Assembly (NCBI GenBank): GCA_025331565.1
Contig: JAFREQ010000014.1
Span: forward strand, 5,722,501-5,786,500
Origin: Holacanthus passer
Lineage: Eukaryota; Chordata; Actinopteri; Pomacanthidae
Length of the DNA: 64,000 bases
Reading direction: 5' to 3'
Shown: positions 24,881 through 37,686 of the stretch, piece after piece
How the letters are laid out: each line of letters starts with the position of its first letter
How positions within the stretch are numbered: position 1 is the stretch's first letter
Notes under the pieces: model-generated
Databases searched by the model: none
Told to the model about the DNA's origin: nothing
Seen by the model: only the letters and a program-made list of their open reading frames with translations
Made by a program: the position numbers and the translations under genes

Positions 24881-27360
24881 AAAAAAACGCTCTGTGAAAA
24901 GTTGCAAAATCACCTCCAGTATAAGAAACTTCACATGGGTGTTTTGAGTTCGCTGAAGTGAATATTAGACCATTTAAATTTTCTTATTGGTGTCAAATCT
25001 GCTTTGCCTCATGTCTGTTCAGAGCCAGCCAGAGACATTTCGGCCAATGTACTGCAGCCAAAGAAACATGTTGCTTGCAAAAAGGAAAAGCGTATGAATA
25101 TTCATGCATGTATTAGTTAAATTCAGTCATTTTAGCAAAAGTAAACATCTGCATACTTGTGAGATAAACCATCGCCGTGTCAAAATATAGTTGTTGTTTG
25201 TAGTTGTGAGGTTTTCTTGGGGAGAGGGTGTCAAGTGCAGACATGGCATTAACATTAGAGTTGTCAAAAGCTGTAAAAAATTAATATCCTGCCTTCTAAA
25301 ACTGATTCCATCTACTGTAAATAGGGCTTTAGTGGCCAGTTTCAAGATTTCTGATGATTTTCAGCGATTTTGCTGCCTGAAAAAAAGATGTCGTTAATTT
25401 CTTTTCAGTCGTGAATCCATATCTTTAGCCAACTTAGGTTACACTTGGGTTCTCATTCACAAATAATCAACAATATCTTTGTACTTGAGCAAGTCCAAAG
25501 AGACATTTTACCTCTCTTCAAGTAATGCTTTAGTGCTTCAACATTGAATATTCCTCTTTTTTTTTACTGACATTCAAGCTGGACTGTGATTGTGATCCAA
25601 ACTAAAGGGAAAAAAAACGTATGTATATTAATCAGATACAGTAACATACATTATCCATGACACTCCAAAACGGATGTTGCCCAGTCCCCTGAAGCTCCTC
25701 TCCAGGCTAGATATGCTCCTCGAATCGAGAGGCATGGAAAGGAGGGCAATGAGAGAGCAGAGTGAAGCAAAAAAATGAGAACACGCAGCATTGGGTGGTA
25801 TTTCAGCATGGGATGCCCAGTCAGACTTTGGGGAGGTAATTAATTAACAACAACAACAAAAATGTCCAAGCCGAGACCTCCAGGGGCACCCTATACTTCC
25901 CTCAGATCTCCGTCCAGGAAATGGAAGGCTGGGCTGGGTTTATGTGGAGCGCGGATCCATCCAGAAAGAATAATCCTGGAGATCTCAAAAATGCTTCCAG
26001 GCCTAAAGGGGAGTTTAATAATTTCTGTCACCTCCTTACATAACAATATTAGAAAATTGTCTTATTAAAGCTATGAAAGGGACTTTGATATGTGTCATAA
26101 TTAATGAAGATGGATTAGGATATGTAGCTGTATTATTAGGACATGACCCCTTCTTTCATACTACATACAATTTGGTGTTTAAGTACCTCTCTTTTTATAT
26201 CTTGATTTTGTATTTGAAAATCTTACTTATGACCAATTTTTCTTAAAAAGATTAAAGAGATTTTTCGGAGATCAAAGAGATTTTTCAGCAATTTACTGTA
26301 AACATGATCTAATGGTATTTAACAACTACAATAAGCAATGCAATACTGCAATACTTTTATTTGAGCTGAACATTATATTGGCATTTTTTTTAGGTGTATG
26401 TTTTTCACAATGTCTGGCTTACATTTGGCTTTGTATTTGGAATGACTTCTTCCACGTCTATGAATTGACTGTTAAAGTTTTCTACTTAAAAAAACATGCC
26501 AATAGGGAGGGATTGGCATAAATATGTGAACATAATAACATGGTTATCTGTAAAGCTGCATGCAATTCTCTCTACAAAGTAAATCAATAAGTGTTCGAGC
26601 ATGTCTCTGCATAAAGTAATCATGAAATTATACACTACAAGGACGAGAAATGCTAGATATAGACTCAGAGTCGATGAAAAGACCTGATATTTGAGTAATG
26701 ATTCTGCCATGTGAAAAACTGTGTAACTCTTTCATGCACATGTTCTGTAGATATGAAAATTGCGCAGAATCTCGCTCTTCATCGTTGTCATGAACCGGTC
26801 TTGTACACTTGTCACATATGAAATGGAAAATAAGGAGGAAAGAGAAAGCCTGATGAGGTCTATCTGACACAAAAGGAGACAGAGTGCAATCACTGATAAA
26901 GCCTTAGCTTGTGGTGTCCTTTGATGCCTGACCAGTTCTGCAAAATAACAAATCCTTTCGGTTTTTGGCTGCACATTGAGAATCTGTCAACTCCTATGTA
27001 TCTCCTAGACTCTAATAATGAATTGAAAAGATGGAGGGTTGGCAGATTTTGCATTGATAAACCAAACTATGGAAATTGTGGTAGCAACATTAGCGAGAAC
27101 AGTGATCAACAGATGCACAGTAGAGACTTGACAAGAGAATTTGTTTTCATAATCGTGCAACAAAATGTTTTCCCCACTGCCTCTGACCACATCCAGCCTC
27201 CAGTGTACATACAGTAATATACTAAGAGCAACCCCAGACCAAGAGTCACAATGCTGATCAAGAGCCGCAGCAATCCTTTACCATGTTTCCCATCATGCAT
27301 GCATTGTGTGCTAAGAGGACACTGTGTTGTATGAGGGTGCTACTGCTGTTTTATTAGCTC
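24881..27360. other. Gene-free AT-rich stretch
   Basis: No supportable gene. The stretch has a T-run near 25,556, an ACAACAACAAC run near 25,848, and a short, more GC-rich patch at about 25,860-26,000. All open frames are short, and several overlap in antisense. Confidence 0.55.
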
Positions 27361-27860
27361 CCTCAAACTCAATTTCCATTTAATTTGTGAGCTGGCTCCC
27401 CGAGTCTGTGCCTGGCAGCTAAAGGTATAAATCTGGCCTTATCTGGCCCCGGCATGCACAGTTCATATCCACACACCCTGTGCCAACAACAGATCTATAA
27501 TTCATGGCCAGGCACACCCACATTATTGGCTGCCCATGTATTAGAAAATACAACACAGGAAAAAGAATTCAATGTAGTGTCATCCAAACAGTTCAGAAGG
27601 CAAGAGGGTATGTTTCCTCTCCCCGGAGACAAACCATGTGACACAATCTTCTCTGTGGTGGTATTACACATAAAAGACGGGAATGCACTGTGTCGAACTT
27701 TTCGCATTTATATTCTGCCCGGTGGCTTCTTGTGTCATTATGCCAAGGTGAGGGTTAACATCAATGTGACCCCACAGGTGAAAGAGTGCTGTGTTTGACA
27801 GATGGGGGATTATTCCTCCAATTAGGCTAATTGGATGAGACAGGTCAGGGCACATAAACT
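27360..27860. promoter_or_regulatory. Candidate conserved noncoding region with palindromic homeodomain site
   Basis: A repeat-free block. At 27,818-27,834 it contains CCAATTA-GGC-TAATTGG, an exact inverted pair of ATTA/TAAT cores with a three-base spacer, and near 27,375 CCATTTAATTTG. Paired homeodomain proteins bind inverted TAAT cores with short spacers; the functional reading here is inference. The two 114- and 70-codon frames over it are antisense shadows. Confidence 0.25.
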
Positions 27861-29867
27861 GTTGAATGAAGTCGAATAAACAGAAAGGATGGTGGTAAAT
27901 TATCTTGAGGAATAGCTCTGGAGGGACCAAATCAGGCCACTATTTCTGAAAATCTATATTGGGAAAAAAAAAAAAAGTTTCCGCTACAATGGTGGCTGGC
28001 CTTGTGAGCAGTTGTCTGCTTTTGATGAGTTCTGCTAAAAGCTCTGTCCATGGATCATTATCCAATCATGCTCCTCAGCTCGTCTGTGTCTGTCTCATAG
28101 TGCTTGCCTGCCACACTTCAAAACTGCCAACATCAATAGTCCAAAGTACTAACAAAGTTTGAAACTTTGGTCAAAGAACTGAGTGATTCATCAGTCGTGA
28201 ACACATTCATTCTTCAGAGCGGAAATGTGAATGTCGAGGACATCAAAATCCCCAAAATGGGGGAAAGATAAAGACTTTGTCAAAGAACAAAAAGCCCTTA
28301 AACGTACATGGCGGGGCAACAGGAATCCATGCAGCACGTGTTAATGCCACAGCAGGAAGCGAGGCAGTGTCAGTCATTCTCCCTGTAAGAGCAGGGGGGT
28401 TCGGGGCATGTAGACAGGTGGTGCTGGAGGGAGTGTGTGGAATTTTCAAGTGGCCGCTCCTTGCCGGGTCGTGGGAAATTGAGAGGGGAAATGTAGGGCA
28501 GAAGATGAGGATTGCGGGCCAGTCCCTCCGGTGTCCTCTTTAATGAGCATTACTGTGCCAGCAGAGGCTTTCTGCGCAGCAGCGCGGCATCGCGGTCAGC
28601 CCAGCTCTGGGATAACTTCGTCAGCCCACCGAGGGCCTACTGTAGCTGGGAACAGACAGTGAGATGAGAGAGACATCAGACACTGGGTAATTAGGACCAC
28701 TCGAGAAAAGAGGTGGAGGAGGATACCACAGCTAAACACCTCATCCTCTCTTATTCTCTCCTTCGCTGATTCCTTGGGGTCATGCTTGTTTTCGCCTTGA
28801 TATCTCTGTTAATGAATGAGCGCATCGTCTACTGCCCAGAGGGGACCGATGTTTGTGTCTGAAAAGGGAGGCAGGGAGGGAGGCGGACGGGTAGGAAGGG
28901 CCACGCGGCGTTTTGTTTGTGTTGTTCTGGAGCAGCTGGAGGCAATGACGGGGAACACTAACAATTTTCATGCAGCGAGTGAATGCATAAGCACCCACTC
29001 ATCACGAAATCATGGGCATACAAGCACAACTGTAAACGAACACCTGCTGTGATGTACAGCATATGAAATCATTCATCATCAATACTGTACCGCATGTCGC
29101 ATAAGTGTTGTCAAGTATGCTTCAAACAACTTGAGAATGTAAGTAAATAAAACCACGAGTGCATATGAAAGAAAGGCCTTGTGAGACTATTGAATTTTAG
29201 GCTGTACAAACTAGGAATGAATGGTTGTTATGATGAAATAAATGTAAATACAGTTCCACTCTGGTCATTTACAGCGGTGAGCTAATGTGCATGATGCTAA
29301 CACTGATACTTTGCATCTTCCTGTTTATGCGTCACAATAAATGCATTTTAATGTACAGTCAGTGGTACACCTTTACCGTGAAATCACAAAAAACACTGTA
29401 GTTTCAATCACTACTCAATAAATAGGAAAAATGATCTATAAAATACAGCTCTAAAAAGGGTGAGCCAGGACTAATCCTGTCATATGCACAAACTGCAATA
29501 AAGCTCTTTGCAGTCATTTTTTAAAAATTCTTAAATCTGCTCCAAAAACCTCTACACTTTTCCCACGAACAGTAAGACAGTCATCATTTCAGTTTATTTG
29601 ATGTATATTGATATTTATTTGATTGATATTTAAATATTATTATTGTTATTATTGATAAGAAGTGCAAAAAGCTGCAGTTCTTCGAATAAACACTAGGGGC
29701 AGGCTCCAAAAGGGAATCATTTGCATTTGACCCACATGTTAAAATGTCTGACTTCAGGGTAGAGGAAAACATGTTTACAGCCTGTTACAGAAATGGTTTT
29801 AGTTGCTTTAGCTGATTTTCCACTTCATGACAACTTCATAATTTTTTTTATAACACACTCCTTTAAA
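27861..29867. other. Gene-free stretch
   Basis: No supportable gene. An A-run lies at about 27,964-27,976. The patch at about 28,270-28,700 is more GC-rich than its surroundings and free of repeats, but its 88-codon frame shows no domain. An AT-rich run with TATT repeats lies at about 29,590-29,660. Confidence 0.5.
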
Positions 29868-30140
29868 ATCTGACATTGTGCATAATGAAGCGTGACGTCC
29901 AAGACGCATCCAGATCTGCTTCACCACTTCAGGTGCAGTCTCCATTCTCCATAATGGGGGTCGCTCCTGGAAAACAGGTTTGTGTGCTCTCCTGTGAAAC
30001 TGAAGGTACCGCAACCCCCCTTGTCTGTTGATACCGTACATGCTATAACTACAGTGTTGTCTGACCTGACTAAGATATGGTGGCCTCTTATGTAAGGTGG
30101 AGAGTGTGGATGGACTGCAGGTGGGGTCTTCATTCATTCT
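29868..30140 (-). pseudogene. DIRS1-like retrotransposon fragment (RNase H region)
   Basis: On the minus strand one frame gives GHHILVRSDNTVVIA, a second gives YGINRQGGLR, and further on the frames give GEWRLH and PEVVKQIWMRLGR. In DIRS1-type tyrosine-recombinase retrotransposons the RNase H part has LVRSDNTT..AYINRQGG..S, followed by a GADxLSR and GEWRLHPEVV..IW..FG motif. Order and spacing agree except for a deletion of the segment between QGG and GEWRLH. Two frameshifts and the deletion make it non-functional. The rest of the element is not seen nearby. Confidence 0.75.
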
Positions 30141-30811
30141 TTCGACCGTTCAATGGTCCACAGCTACAGCTGCATCAATGGGCACGTAGGCATCTGTGAG
30201 TTGTTTGACTTGTGACATATGTAGGTTTTGAAAGATAATTTAGGTTTAAAATAGATGCAATGTTTAAGTCCGAACGTTACAGTTAAATTTGTGAGAGCTT
30301 AAAATCATTGCCGTTCTGTGATACAACAGATACAACAAATAAGGCGGGCTGGAAAGATGAGAGCATGTTGTAGAAACGCTGTAGGAAAAGGCTTAATAAA
30401 GGAATAGACTAATGTTACCTTAATTATCAAATATAGGAAGACAACAGCTTAACACAACAATATTAATACAATCTAAAATTTGTTTATACTTGTGTTTTAT
30501 TTCATAGGAGATCACACGCATAGTAAAGCAGTTAAAAAAAGATTTCATTTTCTTATTTCAGTGTTTGCCATTGTTGTGAATTGTAAAAACCTTTAAGTTA
30601 GATAGAAGCCTTTAATTCTACAAGCAGGATGTTTTAGTTTTGAGCCTCAGCATTAAAAACTGTCCATTCATCCTAAGTTATAGACATTTCTGTACGGTAA
30701 AATGTTAAACCAGCTGTAAGCACTACAGCTCTGATGTACAAAGAGAACTTTTGGATGACTGTACACCTCAAATTTTAGTTGAAGTTATCAAAAGTTTCCT
30801 TAGTTTTTAAA
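30141..30811. other. AT-rich stretch upstream of the zinc-finger exon
   Basis: No gene and no clear promoter motifs. It may include 5' sequence belonging to the zinc-finger family copy, but I cannot delimit it. Confidence 0.4.
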
Positions 30812-31133
30812 ATGAATTGGATCTGCAAGATTTGCAAATTTGAAACGCCAAGAAAGACTCATCTCCTCAAGCATTACAGACTTAGACATGGCCATGGTGG
30901 ACAGTTTCTTCCTTGTCTTTATTATCTGCAAACTCATCTGTCGAGGAGCCATTCTTCTTGTGAAACAGCAACGTGTACAGAGGTTTTGTCTTTCAAGTGT
31001 CCGTGCTGCTTCTTGTGGAGGACCAGTTTCAATCTATTTTCTATCTTCTCAGCAAGATTCAGTGGAAAAAAGGAGAGAGGTGGCTATCTGTTGCCTGGTG
31101 GTGCATCTCAGAGAGGAGGAGGAAGAACATTTG
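30812..31133 (+). pseudogene. Decayed C2H2 zinc-finger first exon of a multicopy teleost family
   Basis: An ATG opens a frame whose first finger is intact: CKIC, then H21 and H26 of the protein (C-x2-C-x12-H-x4-H), inside WICKICKFETP...LKHYRLRHGH. A second finger keeps only PCLY and THLSRSHS, so its middle is deleted. A third keeps FKCPCC and, after a gap, FNLFSIFSARFSGKK, which looks like the family pattern with CxxC and HRSRKH-like parts lost. A good donor (TTG|GTAGGT) follows at 31,134. Teleosts carry many uncharacterised genes starting with such a three-finger exon, whose later exons resemble transposase domains. No later exon can be recognised with confidence here, so the copy looks dead. 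Confidence 0.65.
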
Positions 31134-31419
31134 GTAGGTAAATCCAGACACTTGAGTTTAAACACACCATACTTGTGTTACTTTTGTTTTCAAATATGAT
31201 AACTTAAAAAACTCACATGTTTATTCTGACTGACTTATGACAGGATGGTGAGGTGCCGGATACTGATGAGGCGATGAACATTGTTCACACTATTACTTTT
31301 ATATTTCCTTTTTGTCCAAATATTGTTTAGCTTGTTTATTTTGTGAACAGGTTGTGGGACAAAAATTGTTCAATGTTAAAAAAAAAAAAGTAGCGTTTTT
31401 ACAATAAACAGTTTGACCA

Positions 31420-31808
31420 TAAAATAGTCGCTGTGAGTGTATTTATTCCGACTTAGATGAATTAAGTTACTAATACTCAAAAAAAGTCAATGCAAATTGT
31501 TACATCAAGTTTTTTGAGCATGAAAGTAAAATAAAGAAGTTGGAATAACTTAAATGAAATAACTTAATATCACGAACCTCTGAGTTTAAATTAAGTTAGC
31601 TGAACTTAATTAAGCCTGTAGAGGTCAAAACAAATCATGTTGGTTGTACTAAACTAATTAGGTTAGACCAACTATGAAAGACTTGTAGGATTTACTCAAT
31701 AATGACAGAGTTGGAACTACTTAAAAAGATGCATGCAAATTGTTACCTCAATTTATTAGTTAGTTAGTTAGTATAAGTTATACCAGGGTATTTTTTTTCA
31801 GAGTGCAG
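31420..31808 (+). repeat. AACTTA-rich interspersed repeat next to the zinc-finger exon
   Basis: The block has repeated AAGTTA, TTAAGTTA, AACTTAATTAAG and AACTACTT words, a four-copy TTAG run at about 31,755-31,773, and ends in a T-run followed by CAGAGTGCAG. I recognise this style, ending in a T-run plus cAGtGtGCAG-like border, as a widespread teleost repeat. I recall it near copies of the zinc-finger family and infer that the two may belong to one mobile unit; that link is not proven here. Confidence 0.6.
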
Positions 31809-32640
31809 TCTTCTATTTATTCACCTCTCCGAGCCCTTCATCCAACTGTCCAGATGTACTGATGTACCTGCTGAAATATTCACACCTGCTCTCCTCTTGC
31901 TTGGAGCCACCCAGTCCCCCTCCACAGATGTGTCCTGTCAATCTAGATAAAGAGGAACATGGCCAGCTAATCACCATGCTGCCGTGTTATAGAATGTTAC
32001 TGCTCAGGGTCTTTTTTACCCAAACATTATTTTTATATTTCCCTCGTCTGTAAAACCTGTCTTCACCAGCATCAGGATATATCTCCATGATATATCTGCT
32101 TCGAACATGCGCAATACCTGAGCATGTAATGGCATCGTAAAACGTGTTTATAGGTGTAATGTTTGCAGAGATCATTGGAAATGTGAACGCTGTTCTGCTG
32201 TTAAGCATATTGTGCTATAAACGCTATAGTGTTGGAGTCAAGGGGAGAAAAAGGGGGGGTTCGAAGAGCATCCATGGGGACACTAATGTGTTGTACAGTA
32301 TATCATTACACTGAGGTTGGCTCAGCACTGTAAACATTATGATTAATATTTCATGTTCTGAACGTTGCTTTAATGGGTTATTAGTCTATAAACAGGCAGG
32401 GAAACAAGTGTTTAATAGAGTCATCACGTTTGTGATTTATTGGCAGGTGAGTCATCTGGAGATGACCTGGAGGAGTCACATATAATTACATTTCAAGCTG
32501 GACTAAGAATATCACAGGGTTTTTTTCGTATCAGGAAGGGGAGGAAAATGAAACCAAAAACAGAAAAAGCAGAAGATATATAGGACCAGTTCAATCTAGT
32601 CCTTCCTCTATCCTTTGAAACCTTCTGAATAGGCAGACAG
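31809..32640. other. Gene-free stretch
   Basis: No supportable gene, only short chance frames. A G-run lies near 32,254. Confidence 0.55.
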
Positions 32641-33020
32641 ATGACGGCTGTCTCCTCTCAGACAAAGAATCGGTGAAACGCTTTAGAGGTGTGTTCGGTC
32701 CATTGTCCTCTGCAACGGGTCTTCACGAGCTCTCCGGGGAGCGCTTTAAGGTCTTGCTCGAACTTCGGCTGATGAGAAATGGGTAACTGAGCGCAGACAA
32801 ATATACACAACCAAAGATGCCCCTCGTGTCTCCTCCAAGCGCAGGAGTGGATTTAAAGCTCAAGCAAACCACTACAGTGCGAGTGTGGAGGGAGTGGAAC
32901 AATGACCATATGTCGAGCTTGGTGCAGCCGCAGGGGGATCGATTGGTGAATATTTCATTAGAGCTCGAGCTAAATTCTTTCCAAATGAAAACATACATGT
33001 CTCCCTGAAGGTGGGTCTGT
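32640..33020. promoter_or_regulatory. Candidate conserved noncoding element
   Basis: A repeat-free block, more GC-rich than its flanks. Open frames of 121 (minus) and 63 (plus) codons overlap and show no domain. It contains CAATGACCATATG and GAATATTTCATTAGAGC. Texture is the only evidence, and an unrecognised exon is an alternative. Confidence 0.2.
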
Positions 33021-36000
33021 GCCATATGTACATGTTTATTAATATAGCAGCGATGCCTTTGGATATAGGTAATTACATTTTCTGTCATCCCATTACCTGC
33101 TGTTACTCCAGCGGGTTAATTGTGGCAAACACAAGGTAAGTTGAATTTTACACTAATGTATTGTGGGTGTATATTGTCCATAACATGCCCTGCTGTCTTT
33201 TTTGTCGCCACTGTTACGGAACCAGAAAGCGGAAGAGCCAAAAAAAGCAATTCACATTTTTTTCTTTTTTTTTTGTGCAAAATATTAGAATATTGATTAC
33301 CTACAGGACTTTTTCTGGCAAACTAACCACTAACACACTTGCCCGCTGGGAACACACTAGTGCAAGTCAGTCATCATAGTTTTCCAAGATTCTCTCTACT
33401 CTCTCTGCAACAGGCCCTTAATCTGATCCCTCCTGGCATTTTGCCCTCAGGATTGTACATCATCGTTCATTAAAGAGTTATTGAAAAGGGGGATAAAAAG
33501 CTTGCCAACTGTCAGTTAGCAAACCTGTAGCTCAGCTCAGTCACCATCGACTCCTGTTTAATTAGTGCCTGCAAAGCATTTCCTCTTCTGTGGATCAGTT
33601 TATATTTAGGCAGAGGACGATAAATAAAGGCAGATGGCGAAACACAGCTAACTTTACAAAGCTTCTTCTATTTTGGACTCTCTGTTCGCTGAAAGGTCAG
33701 CACTGACTAGATATTTTGCAACTGGTTAATGGTGCAGATTTGCAAGATTTTGTCACCAAAGTTGAGCTCGATGCAAAAATATTTGTATGGAATTATTTGC
33801 AAATCCACTAATTGAAGCAATTCCATTGGACTGAATGGATATCATCACAAACTATTACTGTTTTAAATGCTGGTATGTCTCATTTGATGATTAGGTGTTT
33901 CATTTTAGGTTTATTGACGTGGTTATACTAAAAAAAAAAAAAAATGAGATGCACTGACTGCCACAGTGTGAATATGAGATGAGCTGAAGATGTGCTGAAG
34001 AAGTGGCATGTGCTGAGCTGTTGATGATACTGATGTCACGGCAGGAAGGATTTATTGCAGTTTTCTTGTGACACATTTCTCTCATGTGACAAGGGACAAT
34101 TAATACTTTCCAGTCCTCATCTCCAGCATCAACTCAAAGAAGAGGAGATGGAAGAGGAGGGGGGCAAGAGGGCAATAAACCCTAATCAAAGCTCTTTATC
34201 TTTGTTTTTCCTTTCTCATCTCTCTACCTGTCTCTCCTATCTGTTCTCTGTTGTCTCTGTTTCTGAACCTTTATCGACACATCTGTCTCTCAGCTTTGCA
34301 ATATCTTTCCTCCTCCTCCACTTCTTTTGTCATTATCTGCCCGTCTTTGCTTTGTTTCCACTTTGTTTCCACCTTCCACTCTCTGTTGGCCTCCCTCTAA
34401 GTATTTGTCCTCCTCCCACAGTACTTCTTCATCTATTCACATTAAGGATTGCATAACTGGAAAACAAATAGGCTGAGCTTTAAAGAATTTCTGCTATTTC
34501 AGCTGCACATAAGTTGTAATAATTTACAGTACACAAATTACTTTGTAGTTTTCACTAGTAACACTTCTAATGCTGTGATCTGGAGGCATTGCATTTCTTT
34601 TTTCGTCTTTAATCAATTACGGCAAGTTTTTTTTTTTTAAATTTCATCAGCAATAATTCATATTTACATTTTAATATAGCACGGGCAATACAGTTTCATT
34701 ACATTTCTTCAGAAATTGCTCACACTGAGAATATGCCACACAGAGCTTTTCAATATCATTCAGACACATTCAAGCATCTCATTGTGTTCTCATTATACTG
34801 AAGGGTCAATTTAAAGGCGCCTCCAGCTATCTGATTTAGCTCAGGATCCTCTATATATGGTCTTAACTCTTCCTCAGTCAGTATGTCATGACAGGGACGG
34901 TGACATATTTGCGGGTATTACGTCTATTGAGCGGCAAGAAAAGTGGATGTACAGTAAGCTAGTTAAGCCTGTAACTATATTTTTAAACATGTACAGTATA
35001 GTGACCTCTCCTCTCTGACATCTATTTGACATTCAAGCCCACTTAAGATGAATTATACATTATACATTGCATCCATGCACTATGGCCTTAAAGAAACTGA
35101 ATAATAATGTGGCATTGTTTCCTTCAAATTCAATTTTTCTACAGATGGTTAATTTTAGATAAAAATTCTTTCACAGTCTCCTTGCACTGATGGAATATCT
35201 TTCTATATCCTAGCATCTTACTCGTCGCTTTCTTTTTTCATTTAAAAGCATAGACCCTCTATTGAAACATCAGTCTTTTCAATTCCTTATATTCTGTCCT
35301 TCCTCTTACACCTTGATTTTTGCATATTCCTTCATTATGAGCTGGATGTGATGCCTTCCAAGCTTGGATGTTCCACTCCTCGCCACCCAAGTTCCTATTA
35401 AAAGGATATTGATGTTTATTTACAGCAGTCATGCCAATGCATCAACACAGGAAACAGCTAGAAAAGAAAGAATGTGTGACGTCTGAATCAAACACCTTTC
35501 ATGCGTTATGTGACTTGTGCTTGAATGATATTGAGAGGCAGCGAGGTTGCGCAGACAGTAGACAGTTTTGTTGTTCAGTGGCAGAGTACAAGTTCAGGGC
35601 CTCGTCTTCTCCAACATTTGAATGTCAGACTAACTCATGCACAAACTAATTGACTGGCTGACTGAAAGAGTGACAAACTGTACAGTTACTTATTTACCAC
35701 AATGGCAGAGAGGACCACACTTTTGCTAGGTTTTGTTAGGTTTATACAAGAGACAGGCTTCTCTTTCTGATTTCACCAGCTTCCCAGTTAGTGCAAACTC
35801 AAAACGTCCTCCTTGTTTACCTGTTTTCTTGATGAATTCAGTATTATGCACATTTCCACTGCACTAATTCAATCAGTACAACAACAGTCACATCACATTC
35901 ACAACCTTGCTTTCAGTTTTTTAAGAAATGCTGATTTCATTCACCAATCAGTATGGAATCAGTATGTTCACTTTTCTGTTTTCCTGATGAATGTTAAGCT

Positions 36001-37545
36001 ACCTTGAATGCAACTAGAATAAATATGGAGATGAAAGAAGTATTCTGTTCAAATGGAAACTCAGAGCAGCAAAGTGTTATTGTACTGATGTCGTCAGTGT
36101 AGAAATGTACATTATGTTGAATTTACCACCTGAGCTGTTGTTGCAGTCGGCTACAGGTATTTCCACCCACCTCAATGTTTTCACCTGTCCTTTATTAACA
36201 ACTGGCCTTCATTTGTTCACAGCCATGCCCCCAGCTATTATTTGAGACTCTGCCATTATTTAAATATCTATTCATATATGAGAATTTATGTAATATTTGC
36301 AGAGGTAGTCATCCTTTGCAGGTCCGTCTGAGCATATAAACAAAAAAAAAAATCTGTTTTGCACATCACAGGGGCTTAAGCTGTTTATTTGTAAGTCAGT
36401 TTGCAGAGATAGCAGCGTGTGTGTGTGCGTGTTCCTGTTTGCTGACGGGTAAGAGGAAAGCAGTTTTAATCACCACTAACCCTCACACCCTGCTGACAGC
36501 GTCAGAGAGGACCAGTCTCACCCCCTTCCTATGATCAGCCTCATCAGCTGTCTGCTTAGCCCTCCATTCATCTCTTTATTATTTATTTACCTCCACTTTG
36601 TACATACATATTCCTCAGGGAGCACATCCTTTGAGCATTTATGCCGGGCTCCTGCGAAACTACCTCAGCGGAGGAACTTTTCCACTCTATTTGTGTTTCA
36701 TGTGAAAACCAAGTTAGCTTTGAGCTTAACTGTGTCATGTGTTTCTTTCCATTTGACATATGTCTTTTAAAAAAAAAAACGATTGGAAAGCCTCATTAAA
36801 AGTAATGTCAGGAGTTGGCTTGATTGATTTTATTTTGACATATCTCCTAAACTAAAAACAGACAGCTCATTTATAAAAAATAATCACACTAATGGGAGGC
36901 CAATTAGAGGCACCAAATGACAGCGTATTTGTTCGCGCTGGTATTGATTTTGTACATCCCAAATCAAATTAACACAGTCAATAGACAGACTTGCTCTTGT
37001 CTTTGCTTGTATAGCATCAACAGATCATGCCAGTCTTCACTGTTTGTCTTTTGGACTTGATACATCACTTTAATTTGCCCATGCAGCCACCACCAGCAGA
37101 CTTTGTTAGATGCATTAGATGAGGTCATACTTTGTGTGCATCAAGGTCAGTTTCTTCTCCTTAGTTTCTGTCAGGGATCCTCAAAGTCTGCTGTTGGCTG
37201 TGACATGTGACACCACCTCTGGGCAGGAAACCAGAGTGTCCCTCCAGACTGCATTGGGAAGGTTACTGTCTTGTGACAAAAGGCAAATCATGGAGCGTAA
37301 GTGTAAACTCTTTTCTACAGTTTCAAGACTGAAATTTGATAGTTAAAGTGAGTAGATGTGTAAAGCAACGCCTTTTGTCTTTAAAACTTCTATAAAACAT
37401 ATTTTCTCTTCGTGTTTCTTAGTACTGCAGCAAGTGGCTATCTATAATTTGATCAAGTCTTGAATTATATGCGAGTGGAACTGGTATGAGAAAGTATAAG
37501 GGAAAGTCATTTTTTATTGTATTTTGTCCTATATTGTACATCCAG
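33021..37545. other. Gene-free stretch
   Basis: No supportable gene. Visible items are T-runs near 33,260 and 34,625; an A-run near 33,930; a strongly pyrimidine-rich stretch at about 34,196-34,440, which explains the 133-codon leucine/serine-rich frame over it; and an A-run near 36,769. A frame at 37,119-37,346 is open but has no domain. Confidence 0.5.
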
Positions 37546-37629
37546 GTGCAGAAACATGCCCTCAGACTAACAACCACAACTGAACTAAAATCTTATGGAG
37601 AGAAGATAAAAAGGCTTCTGGATGTTAAG
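37546..37629 (+). other. Possible internal exon (28 codons, unidentified)
   Basis: Bounded by CATCCAG before and AAG|GTCAGG after, 84 bp long, open throughout and phase 0. Read in that frame it is lysine-rich (ends KSYGEKIKRLLDVK). The next exon-like segment, at 37,687, continues in the same phase after only 57 bp, which is below the usual minimum intron size in vertebrates. No family is recognised. It could be a decayed gene fragment or chance. Confidence 0.2.
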
Positions 37630-37686
37630 GTCAGGATGGTTTTGTTGTGTTGTGAAAAATCCGGATAAGAATCTCATGTTCCCCAG

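Noticed and set aside
29590..29660. AT-rich run as a replication origin or matrix attachment site
   Set aside because: Composition alone is not evidence, and similar runs occur throughout the window.
32723..33088. 121-codon minus frame
   Set aside because: No domain; overlaps a block that reads better as noncoding.
34055..34456. 133-codon plus frame with apparent hydrophobic segments
   Set aside because: Produced by a pyrimidine-rich stretch that encodes Leu/Ser/Phe runs.
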